From Stratiolaelaps scimitus (taxonomy: Eukaryota > Arthropoda > Arachnida > Mesostigmata > Laelapidae): 64,000 bases of DNA. The notes below the pieces were generated by a model. The model was given only the letters and a program-made list of their open reading frames with translations. It was not told the DNA's origin and ran no database searches. Positions 1-11,598 of the stretch are shown piece by piece. Both the position numbers and the translations under genes were made by a program. Position 1 is the first letter of the stretch, and each line of letters opens with the position of its first letter. Where the stretch lies: contig JABWDB010000018.1 of NCBI GenBank assembly GCA_019614645.1, positions 5,542,501 to 5,606,500 of the forward strand, in the 5' to 3' direction.

Positions 1-620
1 TATATATGGTGTATGGGCTAATCTCTGTTTGCGCAGCTGGACAATGCATCTTCTGAATGAACACAGGTCTCATTCTAATTCAGATGCCTGCTCTCTGATT
101 CAGATTCGTATCGCTGGCACCATCGACAGTTAGCCAGTGGTCGCCAGAGCTGATCCAGCACTAAGTATAAAGACCCGACAGAATAGCGAGTCTCAATCTA
201 ATCGATGTTTCCAGTTAGTTGCCGACTTTCTGATGCGTGCCGTCTCGAAAGCCTCATTAACCTGATGCTTATGAAATCAATATAGATAGATTGCAAGTTG
301 ATCAGTCCACCCCGACCAACTAAAATTACTAAGTTATTGAGTAAACTTCTCCTGTCGATGGTGAGGTGCGTCGACGACTGCTACGCAAGGGGGCAAGCCA
401 TGCAGTTCATTGGTTATGTAAAACGGACGCCAACGAACAGCGCAGCATAGATGTGCAACTCGTGAATCAATAATAATAATAATGATAATAGTCATTTACA
501 GCAACACCACCGGCGTCTTCACGAAATCGCTACGAACCACGCTAATATTCGAATGATTATAATTACAAGTGGTAATAACTTTTTCCCCAATAATCAAGAG
601 TAATAACATTTGCGTGTCCT
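1..620. other. Left-end non-coding stretch
   Basis: No open frame with coding character is visible. The stretch has ordinary mixed composition with a short ATA/AAT run at about 469-490. A TATAAAG-type motif sits at about 165-172, with a TCAAT motif roughly 30 bp downstream. This is the spacing of an animal TATA/initiator pair, but nothing else supports a promoter. Confidence 0.5.
160..200 (+). promoter_or_regulatory. Possible TATA/initiator pair
   Basis: AGTATAAAGAC is at 164-174 and TCTCAATC at 191-198. The spacing from TATA to the candidate start is about 28-30 bp, as in classical animal core promoters. No convincing downstream element, first exon or donor site could be tied to it. TATA-like strings are common by chance in 64 kb, so this is only a pointer. 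Confidence 0.12.
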
Positions 621-839
621 TCTTCACATCGTCATCAATATCACAATTATCATCTCACTAATGAGATGATATTTCTGACATTTCCTTGCTAAGCGTGTCA
701 TCTTCATGTCCCTGCCGGCAATGCTATCACATATGTATGTGTCATGGCGATCACTAAATTGCTCCGATCGACTCCGTATCGATATGCGAAATGCAATCCT
801 TCCAATTCTTCCTTCTGTTGCACCACCCCTCCTGCTAGT

Positions 840-1040
840 CACCCCCCAGCCCCCCCCCCACGCCGATGGTTGGCCAACGTCTCGTTTCTGCATTGACTTT
901 AACGTTGCTCACTGTACGTCCAACGTCTGCACCGAGCCCGATCGTGGACGGTGGCGATGAAGTTCGACGGCGGCGGCGGCGGCGTCGTTCACCGCCGGCA
1001 ACAGCAGCACCAGAAGCGGCGGCGGCGGCGCCGCAGTGAC
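840..1040. repeat. Poly-C and (CGG)n-rich block
   Basis: C-rich runs at about 843-861 are followed by CGG runs at about 967-983 and 1016-1034. Frames on both strands stay open here only because CGG/CCG codons lack stops, so the Ala/Arg-rich frames are composition artefacts. The GC-rich character could mark a promoter-proximal region, but no transcript feature is visible. Confidence 0.7.
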
Positions 1041-1308
1041 AGGTCTTCCGGAGCAAACTGGAATGGGTCTTCTTGGTTTCGCTGCCTTCCAGCGCGCGAT
1101 CCATGATTCGATTGCCCCCGCAGGTCCTCGCCAAGCGGCGTCGGCTAACCCCCAAGCGCGCTTCTTCCATAATCATCTTCTATCGTTTGCTTCGCAGTCG
1201 CCGTTGGGTCGTCGCTCGCGTTCGTCCAGCAGTGGCGCCACTTCTCGAAGCGCTTTCCAGCAGCGCCCGCAGGAACATTAACGTCGCCAGAACTAACGTC
1301 GTCGGCGT

Positions 1309-1573
1309 AGCAGCAGCAGCAGCAACGACAGCCTCAAGGATGTTGCTGCCGTTCGACAGATGGCTGCTGATCCTCATCGTCTGCTGTGGCGGTCGACTCC
1401 GATAGCGCTTCTGGTCGCTTTCGTCCAATTTTCTATTCATGGCACAGCGGTACAGGGATACGAATACAGCAATTCCGGTGGCATCGCGTCAGCTGAACTG
1501 GTTGCTTGGTCCGATGCTGCTGCTGCTGCTGTTGCTGACATAGCAACAGTGATGCTATTGCTGCTGCTGCCGC
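1309..1573. repeat. Interrupted CAG/CTG clusters
   Basis: AGC repeats at 1309-1324 and CTG/TTG repeats at about 1517-1573 flank ordinary sequence. Frames through here give poly-Ala, poly-Leu or poly-Gln depending on frame, and none extends into non-repetitive coding sequence. Confidence 0.75.
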
Positions 1574-1767
1574 TAGAGTTGGACTGCAGAAAGCCATCAA
1601 ACCTCGTTGACAATGCAGCGCGTATGAGGCGATCGAAGGTAACACGGACAAATCGAACAGATATAAAATACAGGGAAGAAGACGAGGAGCAATGAATGCA
1701 GAGTAAAGTCGAATAGAAACCAAGGTAGAAAGATACAGACAGCGACAGAGGTATACATGCACGGATA

Positions 1768-1846
1768 TTGTGTTGGTGTGTGTATGTGTGTATCTACATA
1801 TGTTGATAGTATACATGGCCGTATGCGTGTGTGTGTGTGTGTGTGT
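1768..1846. repeat. TG-rich microsatellite
   Basis: An interrupted TG/TATG tract ends in a pure (GT) run at about 1826-1846. Confidence 0.85.
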
Positions 1847-2622
1847 CCACCGTTATTTATAGGCAGGCCAACAGGCTTACGCAGCGGCGCACGCAGGCTA
1901 TAATACTACAGACGAATATAGAATCGAAGGTGGCCAGTTCAAGGGAGCGAACGTGGCGGCGCAGGCGGTCGACATTGTCCTCGTTCACGACAAAGTCGTC
2001 CACGGGTCTCATTGGTGGCAGAATGCAGCTTTTCAATTCAGCGTTGAACGTTTGACCGCCGAAGAAAACATAATAACAACAACAGCAACATGAACAGCAA
2101 CCACAACAGCAACGCGGACCCCTGAATTCCCCCTGATCGAGGAGGGGAATAAAGCCGGGTGAACATGGATCGTGAACGGTTGAGGGTGGCGAGGACGGCG
2201 TATGGCTCACGTGGCTGTTCTGTCTGCGGCGGCGCGTCCAGCTCTCAATGGCCTGAAATCAATTATCGAGTGATTCTTTCTTATTTCTGCTTTCGAAGCC
2301 ATGGAGCGATCGATGAATTGGACAGGTACAGACCTACCTAATCTAATAGATAGATCGCTTCAGGACACCTTCGGATGAGCGTGCCGGCCCGACAGCCAAA
2401 TAAATGAATCGGGCGTGTTTACCATGGCTGTTATGGAGTTCGGAAGCGAACCGAGGAGGAGACAAGTTGATAGCACATACTATGACAGTTGACCACCGCA
2501 TGGCGCCAAGTGGCAATATCCTCCAAAGGTGTCCCCATCTGAAGAGGACTCCCCAACAGAAGCCGGTCGAACTCGACCAATGGCGTGGATGGCTGCATTG
2601 TTGCTCTTTACATTGGGGGCGC
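1847..2622. other. No gene seen; minor CAA/CAG run
   Basis: Mixed sequence. A CAACAG-type run at about 2070-2116 opens both strands locally. No splice-bounded exon stands out. Confidence 0.5.

Positions 2623-2654
<32 letters not shown>
2623..2654. repeat. (TA)n tract with one TG interruption
   Basis: An alternating AT run is split by a single TATG step and bounded by GC on the left and GTACC on the right. Confidence 0.95.
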
Positions 2655-3096
2655 GTACCTTAGTCTATGCAATGATATACTCTGATACACTCAGGGTTCT
2701 ATCGCCTGTCAGTATCCGCTGTTGCCTCCCACCATGTTGTTAGCGTAGCCACATCCCCTTTTGGCAGGGCAGTATATCAAGCTACCGCTTTATCATATGG
2801 CTGTTGCGGCGTGGGAGAAAGGATAGAAATGACGGCCCGTAAAATCGAAAACGCCTCGCGCACCCTGCAGTTAGGATTTCAACCAAATACAAATGACTCA
2901 CCTGAGACCGGCTTCAAAGATGCAGCCAAGATAATCGCCATGCGTTTTGATAATATTAACGACCAGTGTCAGTGGAAGAACAGAAGCTACAGAAGCTTCT
3001 GATGTTAGTGAAGGCAATTGGGTAGGATGCAGATGGTCGCACCGCGCTCGATAGTCTCGACAAGATGATTTTTCCAAACTGAGGCACACACACACG

Positions 3097-3097
<1 letters not shown>
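2655..3097. other. No gene seen
   Basis: Unique-looking sequence. The plus-strand frame at 2811-3002 is 63 codons long with no splice or initiation support. Confidence 0.45.

Positions 3098-3129
<32 letters not shown>
3083..3129. repeat. (CA)n followed by (TA)n
   Basis: A short CA run at about 3083-3095 leads directly into a pure TA run at 3098-3129. Confidence 0.95.
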
Positions 3130-3131
<2 letters not shown>

Positions 3132-3387
3132 GAAACCATTCACTGACTGTGGTTGATCTCATTTTCGACATTTAAAATCGCTTGACGCCTGCTTCTATCC
3201 ATGTTTCTCACACTGCTATTGTTAAGCGAGGTAGAATGTTGAATGTCTGCTATGTGTAGATAGGCGGGTTTGTAACGGTCATAGCTTGGGCGGCAACGTC
3301 ACCGTACCTAAGGGCATACTGTCTCGATATTCTTCGTAGTAATGCCATACTACTGCCAAGAAGTACCGAGGTATGCTCGATGAGAGA

Positions 3388-3452
3388 TGAGGGCCCATAA
3401 GCTGCGAAACCAACGTTGGACAGCTATAGAGAATTCGATTGCAATTTTAAAG
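3388..3452 (+). CDS. Weak exon candidate ending at a GTGAGC donor
   Basis: An ATG at 3388, just after an in-frame stop, opens a frame of about 22 codons. It ends in ...ILK at AAG|GTGAGC, a good donor consensus. No conserved residues are recognised and no upstream acceptor is required if this is a first exon. Donors of this quality arise by chance several times in a window this size, so the call is very uncertain. Confidence 0.1.
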
Positions 3453-4097
3453 GTGAGCATTAGAACGCTAGAACCGTCATAGTCATAATAATTTCAACTT
3501 TCGATACGCATCTGTATTAAATGTTCCATCTAGACGTGTATCCAGCATTTGTACCTACAAAGGCCAAACTCCTCAGGTGGTTAATGCATTTCGAAGGAGC
3601 TTTTGACGAGAGACGAAGCCTTACTGGGTCCAAGCCAACGAGCTTCGTGCTCACGTCTTAAGCCACTATAGCAGGGATTTATTATCTAGTAGGGTACGTC
3701 TCGATCTGGATCTTGTTCTGATCACACCGGCCACTAAACCCCCCTCCACGAATAGGGCAAACACTTCGAGTTTCATGCACTATTTGATATTGTGAGTGAT
3801 ACGCGATTGCCAATACTATCACCACTGAGATTGACTTCGCCCCGAAGGCCGAAGAAGACCGTGGCGCGCCGGACAGAACACCACGTTATGATATAACAAT
3901 GGCGATCCTATCAATATATTACACATAATCAGCAAGACAGCAAGGCCCACTGGACAAATATAGCCACACAATGTTGTGTGAACAATACCCTTTTGATGGT
4001 AATGATGAAACGAATAATAACAATAATGATAGTAAAACTACGATACACACTCCTTGTCTCTCTCCTGTTCGCCCGCTACTACCCAGCTTGGTGCATG
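3453..4097. other. No gene seen
   Basis: Unique sequence with no repeats of note and no open frame above background on either strand. Confidence 0.5.
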
Positions 4098-4118
4098 TAT
4101 ATATATATATATATATAT
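4098..4118. repeat. (TA)n tract
   Basis: Pure TA run, about 21 bp. Confidence 0.95.
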
Positions 4119-4227
4119 GATTACTAAACACTTTATAGTTCAGAGTAACCGCAACTGAAACATACATCACGGTACTTAATGCCGGCGTCGATTCGTCACG
4201 TTTTCTATACAAAACGGTCGCCTCTCT

Positions 4228-4252
4228 CCGGTTGGTCGTCGTCGTCGTCGTC
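4228..4252. repeat. (GTC)n run
   Basis: GTCGTC repeats. They account for the Thr-rich minus-strand frame across 3919-4260, which is not a gene. Confidence 0.85.
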
Positions 4253-4376
4253 ATTTTCATTGACCCAGACGTTCATTCTTTCAGAAGACTTTTATAGGGT
4301 TTGAACCGCTGTCAGAATCGCCCTCATTGTTACGTCGCATTGTTAGGGGGCGGCGGTGGCGGCGCAGCGGCCCTCC

Positions 4377-4399
4377 GAGTCGAGAACAACTCTCGACTC
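4377..4399. other. 9-bp hairpin
   Basis: GAGTCGAGA at 4377-4385 pairs perfectly with TCTCGACTC at 4391-4399 across a 5-nt loop. The function is unknown, and stems of this length occur by chance. Confidence 0.6.
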
Positions 4400-4693
4400 A
4401 CGCAGGATCACAAAGCTGTTGAAAATATAGCAGCATCGACCGCTGCTGACTGAAAAGCATTGCTAAACATGGAGCAACATTTGAAGCGCTGGAATAACGT
4501 TCTGGACAGGTGCTCGGCTCTGTCAAAGGCGCTCATTTCGGCGTAAACCGTGAAAGTCGCACGCGTACAACATCCTACAGCGAACGAATCGAAAGGGGTC
4601 AGCGTCGATGTCAATCTGAATAGAGATATCGAAACGCGCCAACCGATTCGCGAGCTCAGTTCCCAGCTGTCTGCGATACACAATACTAGGGTG

Positions 4694-4715
4694 TATATAT
4701 ATATATATATATATA
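4694..4715. repeat. (TA)n tract
   Basis: Pure TA run, about 22 bp, followed by AATGTGTGTG. Confidence 0.95.
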
Positions 4716-5400
4716 ATGTGTGTGACTGTATGGATAGGTTGTTCATTCGTGCTTGCCCGTGGGTTGACGATGATCATAAAAAGTTTGCCGCTATGATTAT
4801 TACTACAGTATGGGGTTATATTGTGAAGATTAAATGCTCTTACTATTATTAATGTTCGCGACTATATTGATTTTGCCGGGGCGGGAATTATCGAAGGGCA
4901 ATTATCGGTTACGATTTAAATAGGTACTTATTTTCTCTATCTAAAACTCTGATCTAGGATGACGGCGGTGTGACGTCTGGCGCTCGTTAGCTAAGTAAAG
5001 CGCAGAAAAATTAGGAGGATTAATCGTGTCTCCCCAGTGAAACGTGTTTTCGTTAGAAGCCCACATCATGGACGCCACCCGTGGACAAAGACGAACATCT
5101 TCACGGCGACTGACAACGGAGTAGCGCGTATTAAGCGGCATTCGAACACAGCACAGCGACCGCGCGATATCGCTGTATCGCTGATGAGCAGAGAGCAGGT
5201 CGAAATAGTCGTCGTTCCCCTCGTGAGCTCAAACTCAAAAATTGGACACGCATTCAACTCGTGTGTTCGTAGGTTCGTCGCACTCACCGACGGCTTTCTT
5301 TGGCCAGTTCTGATAGCGTAGCTAAGCCACCGTGATGCGAAGCTTAGAGGCGACTACTATAAAAAAAAAGGCACGGACCTTCTCGTTTCATCCATCAGAG
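4716..5400. other. No supported gene
   Basis: Frames are open on both strands at about 5037-5321 (94 codons plus, 73 codons minus). They are non-repetitive but compete with each other and have no clear splice framing, so neither is called. Confidence 0.4.
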
Positions 5401-5421
5401 CGGGGGGTGGGGGGGGGGGGG
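5398..5421. repeat. Poly-G run
   Basis: A G-rich run interrupted by single T residues. It could form a G-quadruplex on the plus strand. Confidence 0.85.
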
Positions 5422-7620
5422 CTATTCGCTGAGCCACCGTCACTCGACTCGATATCCGCATGCAGTGGCCATGTGTTTCACCGACTCCCTGTGCCCCGTG
5501 TTTATCCCTCTTCTTGAAATTGTAACGCGTCCCGGAGGCTTCGTCCTGTCTGTTGCAGGCTAATGCAGGCCACATCCTCGGCCTCCCGTCCCAGCCGAGC
5601 GTTAAAGCCCGCAAAAGCCCGTAATGACGAGAGGCAACAGCAGCCGCAGCCGCCGCAGCAGCAGCGGCACGGCTTTTAGGAAGTATAGCCTATCATCGAC
5701 AAGACCCGCACCCTTACTATTTTTTGCCCGCTGCCATGCTCCCGGCTTATTCTCACACGGTCCTGCAACAACGCGCCGCTTTGTGGGACGACGAAATTGT
5801 CTTCAAATCGATTGCATTTCGAATATTGGACACCTTTCAGACAATCATCGTTAGCTTTTAGCTGGAGCTATTCAGTAAATCGACGCATTATCACACGCAG
5901 CGAACTATGGCTCCCACTCTCGCAGCGAAATCATCGTCTACCCCTTTTTTTTTGAAGGTCCCCGTTGTGGCCTGCTCAGCCCCACAAGCCCCACAAACCC
6001 CACATTGTATCGCCGAATCATTCAAATGCTTCAGGCGGTCGCTTCGTCATCAGCACCACTGGCTCCGGAGCGCGGTTCACCACTTTCCTGGCTGCTGTGG
6101 AGCGCAGATTGGCAAGATGATCACCACAGGCAAATTTGTCAACAATCATCGTTCGTCCGTCCGTCCGTCCACCACCATCATTGTCACCACCTGAAGCAGA
6201 CGCCGTCACTTCATCTGCAAATCGGCTTGAGCTCTGCCGTCCGATCATCCCATTAGTTCTTAGCGACACGTCTCGATTGTGATGTTAACCTGAGGGCAGT
6301 CGCGAGCGGGGCCGCTGTTAACACCAGCGTCATCTGCGTGCGCGAGTGCATGTGTCCCACGATCGCCGCCGCTGCTGCTTCACATGATTTGGCTCTCCCG
6401 CACAGCGGTGGTCCCCGCCACTGTCGCGCTACACCTAATTGGCTAATAAGCCTGGCGACATTTTCTGTCGCCAGGCTGCGATGCCCTTCCTCGCGATGTT
6501 AACTAACTTGGACGCGCCAGCATAACGACGACGCGCACCCGCGGACAACCGCCACGTGAAGACCACTACTAATACACTCACCTCGTCACAGAGACGTGGA
6601 CGGCGCCGCTGAGACGCATCTGCTACACCATTGACACCACCACCACCAGCAACACCGTTATCAGCAGCAGCAGCAGCAACAGCAGTAACAGCAGTAACAA
6701 CAACAACACAGGTATCATCATCAACAACAACAGCCGCCGCGTCGGATCTGAGCAGATTTAGCTCTCGCTGGCCGCTCGTTCGAAGCGTGGGCCAAGCGGC
6801 GACCAACGTCGAGCAAGGGCGACCTTGCTTCGAATCCGCCGTGTCATCGCTAACAGTTCGCATCTGTGTCTGCATATGGGCCCGCGTGTTGAGTCCGTCG
6901 AATGCGCTGCCGTGTATGCGCTGTGCGTGTGTGTGTGTCTGCATGGTTGTGAGTGTCTACGATTCGTGTGATGACGGGGACAACGGGATCTATCTGCCTA
7001 CCCCGCTGACTGACTGACTGACTACCTGATTGAGTGCCTGCATGGCTCCCTGCTAGCTTCGTAGCTCGGTTCCGTTCCCGTTAGCTGACGGCTGGCTCGC
7101 TTCGGAACACCCGACCCCGTGACTTGACCCCGGCCCGGGCAGGCCCTGTCGTCATCATTGCGTCGGTCGCCGTTGGCTGCCAGGTATTGTCAAGAATCTG
7201 GCTGGCTGCTGGCAGCTTCGTCGGCACGAATAGCAGCTGCAGCGGCATCTGCTGCAGCATCTGTCGGCGAACAACAGACCTTGCTCACTGCCGTGGCTGA
7301 AGCTGCCGCCGCCGCCGCTGTCAGCAGGCAGACGATCACAGATGCAGGTCACCTCAAATCGTCAGCGCCACGAGATAGTAGCTGTGCAGCTCTATGGCAG
7401 CAGTAGTAATGCTGATAGTGGTGTGGCGGTGCTGCTGCTGATTGCGGTGGTGGTGGTGGTGGTGCTGACGCGAGCGGGGAACGGATGGGCCAGCAGAATC
7501 CACCAGAACGGGCATGAACGAAAAGCAAACCTGCAACAAATCGTAGGCATTTGGCCCACGACCAGCCACTGACTGACCGACAGACTGGCCCAGTTATGCA
7601 TCGAGTATTAGACTACCTCA
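5422..7620. other. Repeat-rich non-coding stretch
   Basis: Contains CAGCCG repeats (about 5638-5665), a CGTC run (about 6150-6172), CAC/CAG/AAC repeats (about 6637-6735), GC-rich CAG/GCC codon-like repeats (about 7225-7330) and a GGT run (about 7445-7462). Long frames such as 6435-6944 minus and 6631-7017 plus are produced by these repeats. Tandem CTGA copies lie at about 7005-7022. No exon is supported. Confidence 0.55.
6449..6477. other. 12-bp perfect hairpin
   Basis: AGCCTGGCGACA at 6449-6460 is the exact reverse complement of 6466-6477, with the 5-nt loop TTTTC. It is a compact, GC-rich stem of unknown role. Confidence 0.75.
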
Positions 7621-7644
7621 TATATATATATATATATATATATA
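7621..7644. repeat. (TA)n tract
   Basis: Pure TA run, about 24 bp. Confidence 0.95.
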
Positions 7645-9020
7645 CATAAATGTCGAGGAACTCGTCTTATTGGTGTATTTCCGACATCCTCCCGCCGCTT
7701 GAACGAGACGAAATTCATTACGAACGTTCGCGGGATGTAAGAAATACAATCCAAGTTCGTTCAGACAAATTCCACTCGAGTCGAGGTTCACCCACCTCAC
7801 TGATACCGTATTCCTTCCATTACACCCCAATATGGGGCTATATCTTCAATGCATCTTTTTGTGGATGTATTCAAAGCACAGAGTAGCGAAAAGCAGTTAA
7901 AATAATAACGCGGATTGGATGATATTTCATACGTGCCCTCTCTCGTCTTCTTCAGCGGTGATCCTGCGCTTTCATATATGATTGAATATGAAAACACTAT
8001 CCTTTTTTTTGAGCTGACCCTCGGCTGTTTCCCTATCTGACAGGCCTAAGCACTTAACCTTAGGTATTACTATGAGGACCTGTCGGGACCACCTTTGTTT
8101 ATTCTCACTACCTCTCAAAACACTGTCTGCCAGCTACTGGTCGACTGATACAATCGTCAGTGGGTCAAACAGGCGGAGCGAACCTGAACGCTCGTCTTTC
8201 AGATTAATGCCTGGCTGACTGAATATAGTTCACTTCATCTTTTAATAAGATTTTTATAAATTTTTTCAAGCGGTTCAAAAATAATAATAATAATCATTTG
8301 ACAGTCAAGTCGAACACTCCTTCAATTCGAACTTGGATGTCACTGACAATTACAAGATTACGCTTGACTCCATCTCTTTGGTGCCCAGCATGCCATAATT
8401 ATCAAGGATTATTAAGACAATATGACAGTCTTCTTAGAGAAATTTGTATCATTACTAGTAAAATTGGCTAATTAATATAATTAGCAAATGAACAGTGGAA
8501 TCTATTCTCCTAACATTAATGAAAAATGAATACATGTTATTTACTGGTTTTGCCCTTGCGATACCTACAAATGATCTGGTCCGACCAGTTCGCGGATTGT
8601 TCCATCTGATATCGAAATATTCAGAGATCCTGACCAATTTTCGCATACCCGCCTGCTTATGTAAATGAACAGTGTATACTAAATATATAGGGTGTTTCCC
8701 TTTACGTCGAACCTAATCGATACTCGTCTAATAAATTAGGATTTCACACACTCAATGATTCCACGAGGCCTCCAGACGTCACAGCAATAGACAAATTGAC
8801 GTCGGACTAAACTCTAATAGAGATTAATGTAAAACTCTGGCGTCGCCGCTGTAAAACAGAGCAAGACGGTATGGCGCAATAAATGGGCCGACTGAATAAA
8901 TAGTTTGTACCATATTGATGGCCTAAAATTGCCCACGGCGCTGAGAGGCGATGAAAATCCACTTCAGGTGTTGATTTGTCCCGAGACCCCGAGTAGAATT
9001 CATCATTAGAATGCATGCCC
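7645..9020. other. Mostly AT-rich, no gene seen
   Basis: From about 8220 to 8700 the sequence is visibly AT-rich, with an AATAAT run at about 8279-8294 and a small TAATTA-centred inverted repeat at 8468-8486. No frame exceeds background. Confidence 0.55.
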
Positions 9021-9021
9021 T

Positions 9022-9110
9022 GGTCCGCTCAACGTGTCAAACGGGATCGCATGGCGGTAGCGCCGAGGATTTGCAACTCTAGCGTCCCCGGTTCGAACGC
9101 CGCAGGACAC
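9022..9110 (+). ncRNA. tRNA-related / possible SINE head
   Basis: A B-box-like GGTTCGAACGCC at 9090-9101 lies about 40 bp downstream of an A-box-like TGGCGGTAG at 9052-9060, the spacing of an internal RNA polymerase III promoter. The T-arm pairing is broken and the anticodon stem is short (GAG/CTC around a 9-nt loop). It does not look like a working tRNA and fits a tRNA pseudogene or tRNA-derived SINE better. A second copy was not found in the window. Confidence 0.25.
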
Positions 9111-9311
9111 ACCTGGTTTGAAGTATTCGAACCTCGTCCCGAACCATGACCCAAGTGACGACAATTCCAGGGTAACAAAGAAACAGGCAGCAAGAGATCG
9201 CTAAACAGCATCGGTCAGCTATGTTGTCTCGTTTGGATTTAGGATGTTTGCTGGTATAGCGTGTACTTGGGCGGTTGCGTGTCGCAGAAGTTGCTGCAAA
9301 AATTACGTGCC

Positions 9312-9337
9312 CTGTCGGGAACGTTACGTCCCGACAG
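9312..9337. other. 9-bp hairpin
   Basis: CTGTCGGGA (9312-9320) pairs with TCCCGACAG (9329-9337) across an 8-nt loop whose own ends are self-complementary (ACGTTACG). Confidence 0.6.
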
Positions 9338-9920
9338 AGAAGGTTTTTTCTTTCGTATTTTTAGTCGCCTCCGGGTAATTCTACGCCTGTCGTATATATT
9401 TTTAGAATCAATTACGAGTCCTGGCAACCACGCCCCTCTCTCCGTAAAGGTGCCCTGCGATACGTCCAACCGATTGTCCTCGAAAAATGAGGGTTCACCA
9501 ACAGGCGGACGACGCTCTAAATTTGCACTTTAATAACAAAGAATCTCATGGTTGTTCCCGCCTCGTCAATTTAAGCATTTCTCGTTCAAATACCCCATTG
9601 CGTAACAATAAACATCGTGCTCCCAACGAAAAGTACCAAGTCCTCCATTAGGACGCACCTGTATCAAGTTTGTTTCGTTTATACAACGGGTTCACATTGA
9701 AAGTAACTAAGCACACTGATGGATTAGCCAAACATTTTCAAATGTAAAAGGAGCAGCACAGCGTATGTGGGTGCTCTTCCATTCTCGTAGATTATTATTA
9801 AATACTGTACATTACTGTCCGTCCGTCCTCGGCGCTTCGTATTCATCTTTATACGATGGATGTGTTCGTAAATGCTCAACGAACGAACCAGCCAACGAAT
9901 GGGTTTGTTTCCAGCTCCTC
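9338..9920. other. No gene seen
   Basis: Unique sequence. Opposing open frames at 9239-9469 (minus) and 9261-9533 (plus) cancel each other as evidence. Confidence 0.45.
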
Positions 9921-9921
9921 G

Positions 9922-9964
9922 CCATTGTTGCTGCTGTTGCTGCTGCTGCTGTTGTTGCTGCAAT
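9922..9964. repeat. CTG/GTT interrupted repeat
   Basis: GTTGCTGCTG-type repeats read as poly-Gln on the minus strand and as Leu, Cys or Ala in plus frames. There is no non-repetitive coding flank on either side. Confidence 0.85.
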
Positions 9965-10437
9965 CGGCGGCTCAATACACCTAAACGATGCTCGAGTTCG
10001 TTTGATCGTCTGGTTTCACGGAAAATTCACCGTCGTTGTCGTCGGCATCCCACCCGGGTCCACTACCAAAGGAATGTGTGGACCGGCACAAGTCCGCCAT
10101 AAGTTTGTTCTATGGGGAACAGCCCTGGCCGAATAACGTGCCCGACGTTGACTCAGGCTGCCCGACGACCCTCTGCTGGCCTGGTGGGTCCGCAGGCATC
10201 ACTTGCAAGGACACGCACACACAGGCAGACCTATATCGTTGACAGACACTCTACCGGTGCACGAACACTATCCGAAGTCTACGCCGCTCCCTGTCTACGT
10301 AGCTGGCTACTAAAGTATGAAACAAGTAGACCCGTCAGGCGAGCAGGCGTGCGCATCCGAAAAGTGGCTCGCTCACGAAAGTGGTTAGCTTGCTGGCTCT
10401 CTCTCGAGCTGGTAAGAAAGTTACAACGAGTTAGTGG

Positions 10438-10515
10438 AACAACAACAACAGCAACAACAACATCATGTGCAACTGCAACAGCGGTAGCAGAAGACACGGC
10501 GGCATCAACAGCAGT
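10438..10515. repeat. CAA/CAG-rich run
   Basis: ACAACAACAGCAAC-type repeats continue into AGCGGTAGCAG-type sequence. Confidence 0.75.
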
Positions 10516-10627
10516 ACCTATTGGAGCCATAGCACGTCGCATATGCCACGTAGGCCAAAGATGACGCGTGCCGCTGACACGAATGTTGCACACAGCTGCG
10601 TAGGATATGTGTGTGTAACCTGCACGA

Positions 10628-10716
<89 letters not shown>

Positions 10717-10735
10717 CATACATACATATATACAA
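10628..10735. repeat. Long (TA)n with (TACA)n right shoulder
   Basis: About 100 bp. Pure TA at 10,640-10,711 is followed by four or so TACA units and further TA. The TACA units look like single-base interruptions later multiplied. It generates Tyr-Ile frames in several registers, none coding. Confidence 0.95.
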
Positions 10736-11308
10736 CGCAAATACACAGACGGACCCAGTCAAGGGCAGAAGTTGATGAGATGGGCTGGAATCATCCCGGC
10801 GTTGAGCGGAGAGAAACTCCGTGCTGACCCGAAAGATAACTCAGCAACTGGGCAACGCGTTATCCCCGCTAGCTGCAGCAGGGACGCTAACGACTAACAA
10901 AAGATTGCTGCTGCTGCTTCTGCTGTTAATGTCATTACTGCCACTGACATCGTCGGTAGCGCCGAGACAGCCGCTGCTGCCGCCGCCGCCGGCGTGTCGG
11001 CCTCATGTCGCATAAAGACGAGCAAGCCCCAGGTACTGCTAAACCTTGCCTTGTCTTGTATCGCCTCCAGTGAGGGCCACCACCGCGTGCTGATGTTGGC
11101 CACCGTTGCTGGCTACGGCGGTGGCCACTGCGGTGCCGGCGCCCGCGACGATATCGCGGATCGTGACAACTAACCGCGATCTGATCTCAGATGATGCGCC
11201 CGCCTGGTGTCGCCCTGTGGAATTGGTCTGTAATTACTTTCGCCTTTCCTCCAACGATGTCAGAGAAGGAAAACAGGGAGCCTGCGCTTCACCAACCAGC
11301 AGTAAAGC
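10736..11308. other. No gene seen; GC-rich CTG/GCC repeats
   Basis: CTG/CTT repeats (about 10,905-10,930) and GCC repeats (about 10,970-10,995) account for the overlapping frames on both strands. Confidence 0.5.

Positions 11309-11336
<28 letters not shown>
11309..11336. repeat. (TA)n tract
   Basis: Pure TA run, about 28 bp. Confidence 0.95.
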
Positions 11337-11339
<3 letters not shown>

Positions 11340-11550
11340 CTGTAGCGCAAACGAAATACGAGCCATGTCTACATATATAATTGCAGCCAACCCCGAGCGG
11401 TACATCCGCCTGGTGTGCATATACGCGCAACAAGCACACGCGCGGTTGACGCTTGAAACATCTGCACATGTTACATTGGCAAATGAGAAGAAGAGAATGG
11501 CAACGATGCAGAAATTTTGCTGGTTGACGTCTGGAAAATATTTCGGGCAA

Positions 11551-11598
11551 AACAACAACAACAACAATAACAACAGCAGCAGCAGCAGCAACAACAGA
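11551..11598. repeat. AAC then AGC repeats
   Basis: AACAAC repeats pass into AGCAGC repeats. The plus-strand frame (poly-Asn then poly-Ser) across 11,191-11,730 is built on this tract and the preceding TA tract. Confidence 0.85.

Noticed and set aside
8685..8700. GGGTGTTTCCC, similar to the ends of some Tc1/mariner elements
   Set aside because: No inverted partner was found within several kilobases and no transposase remnant lies nearby.
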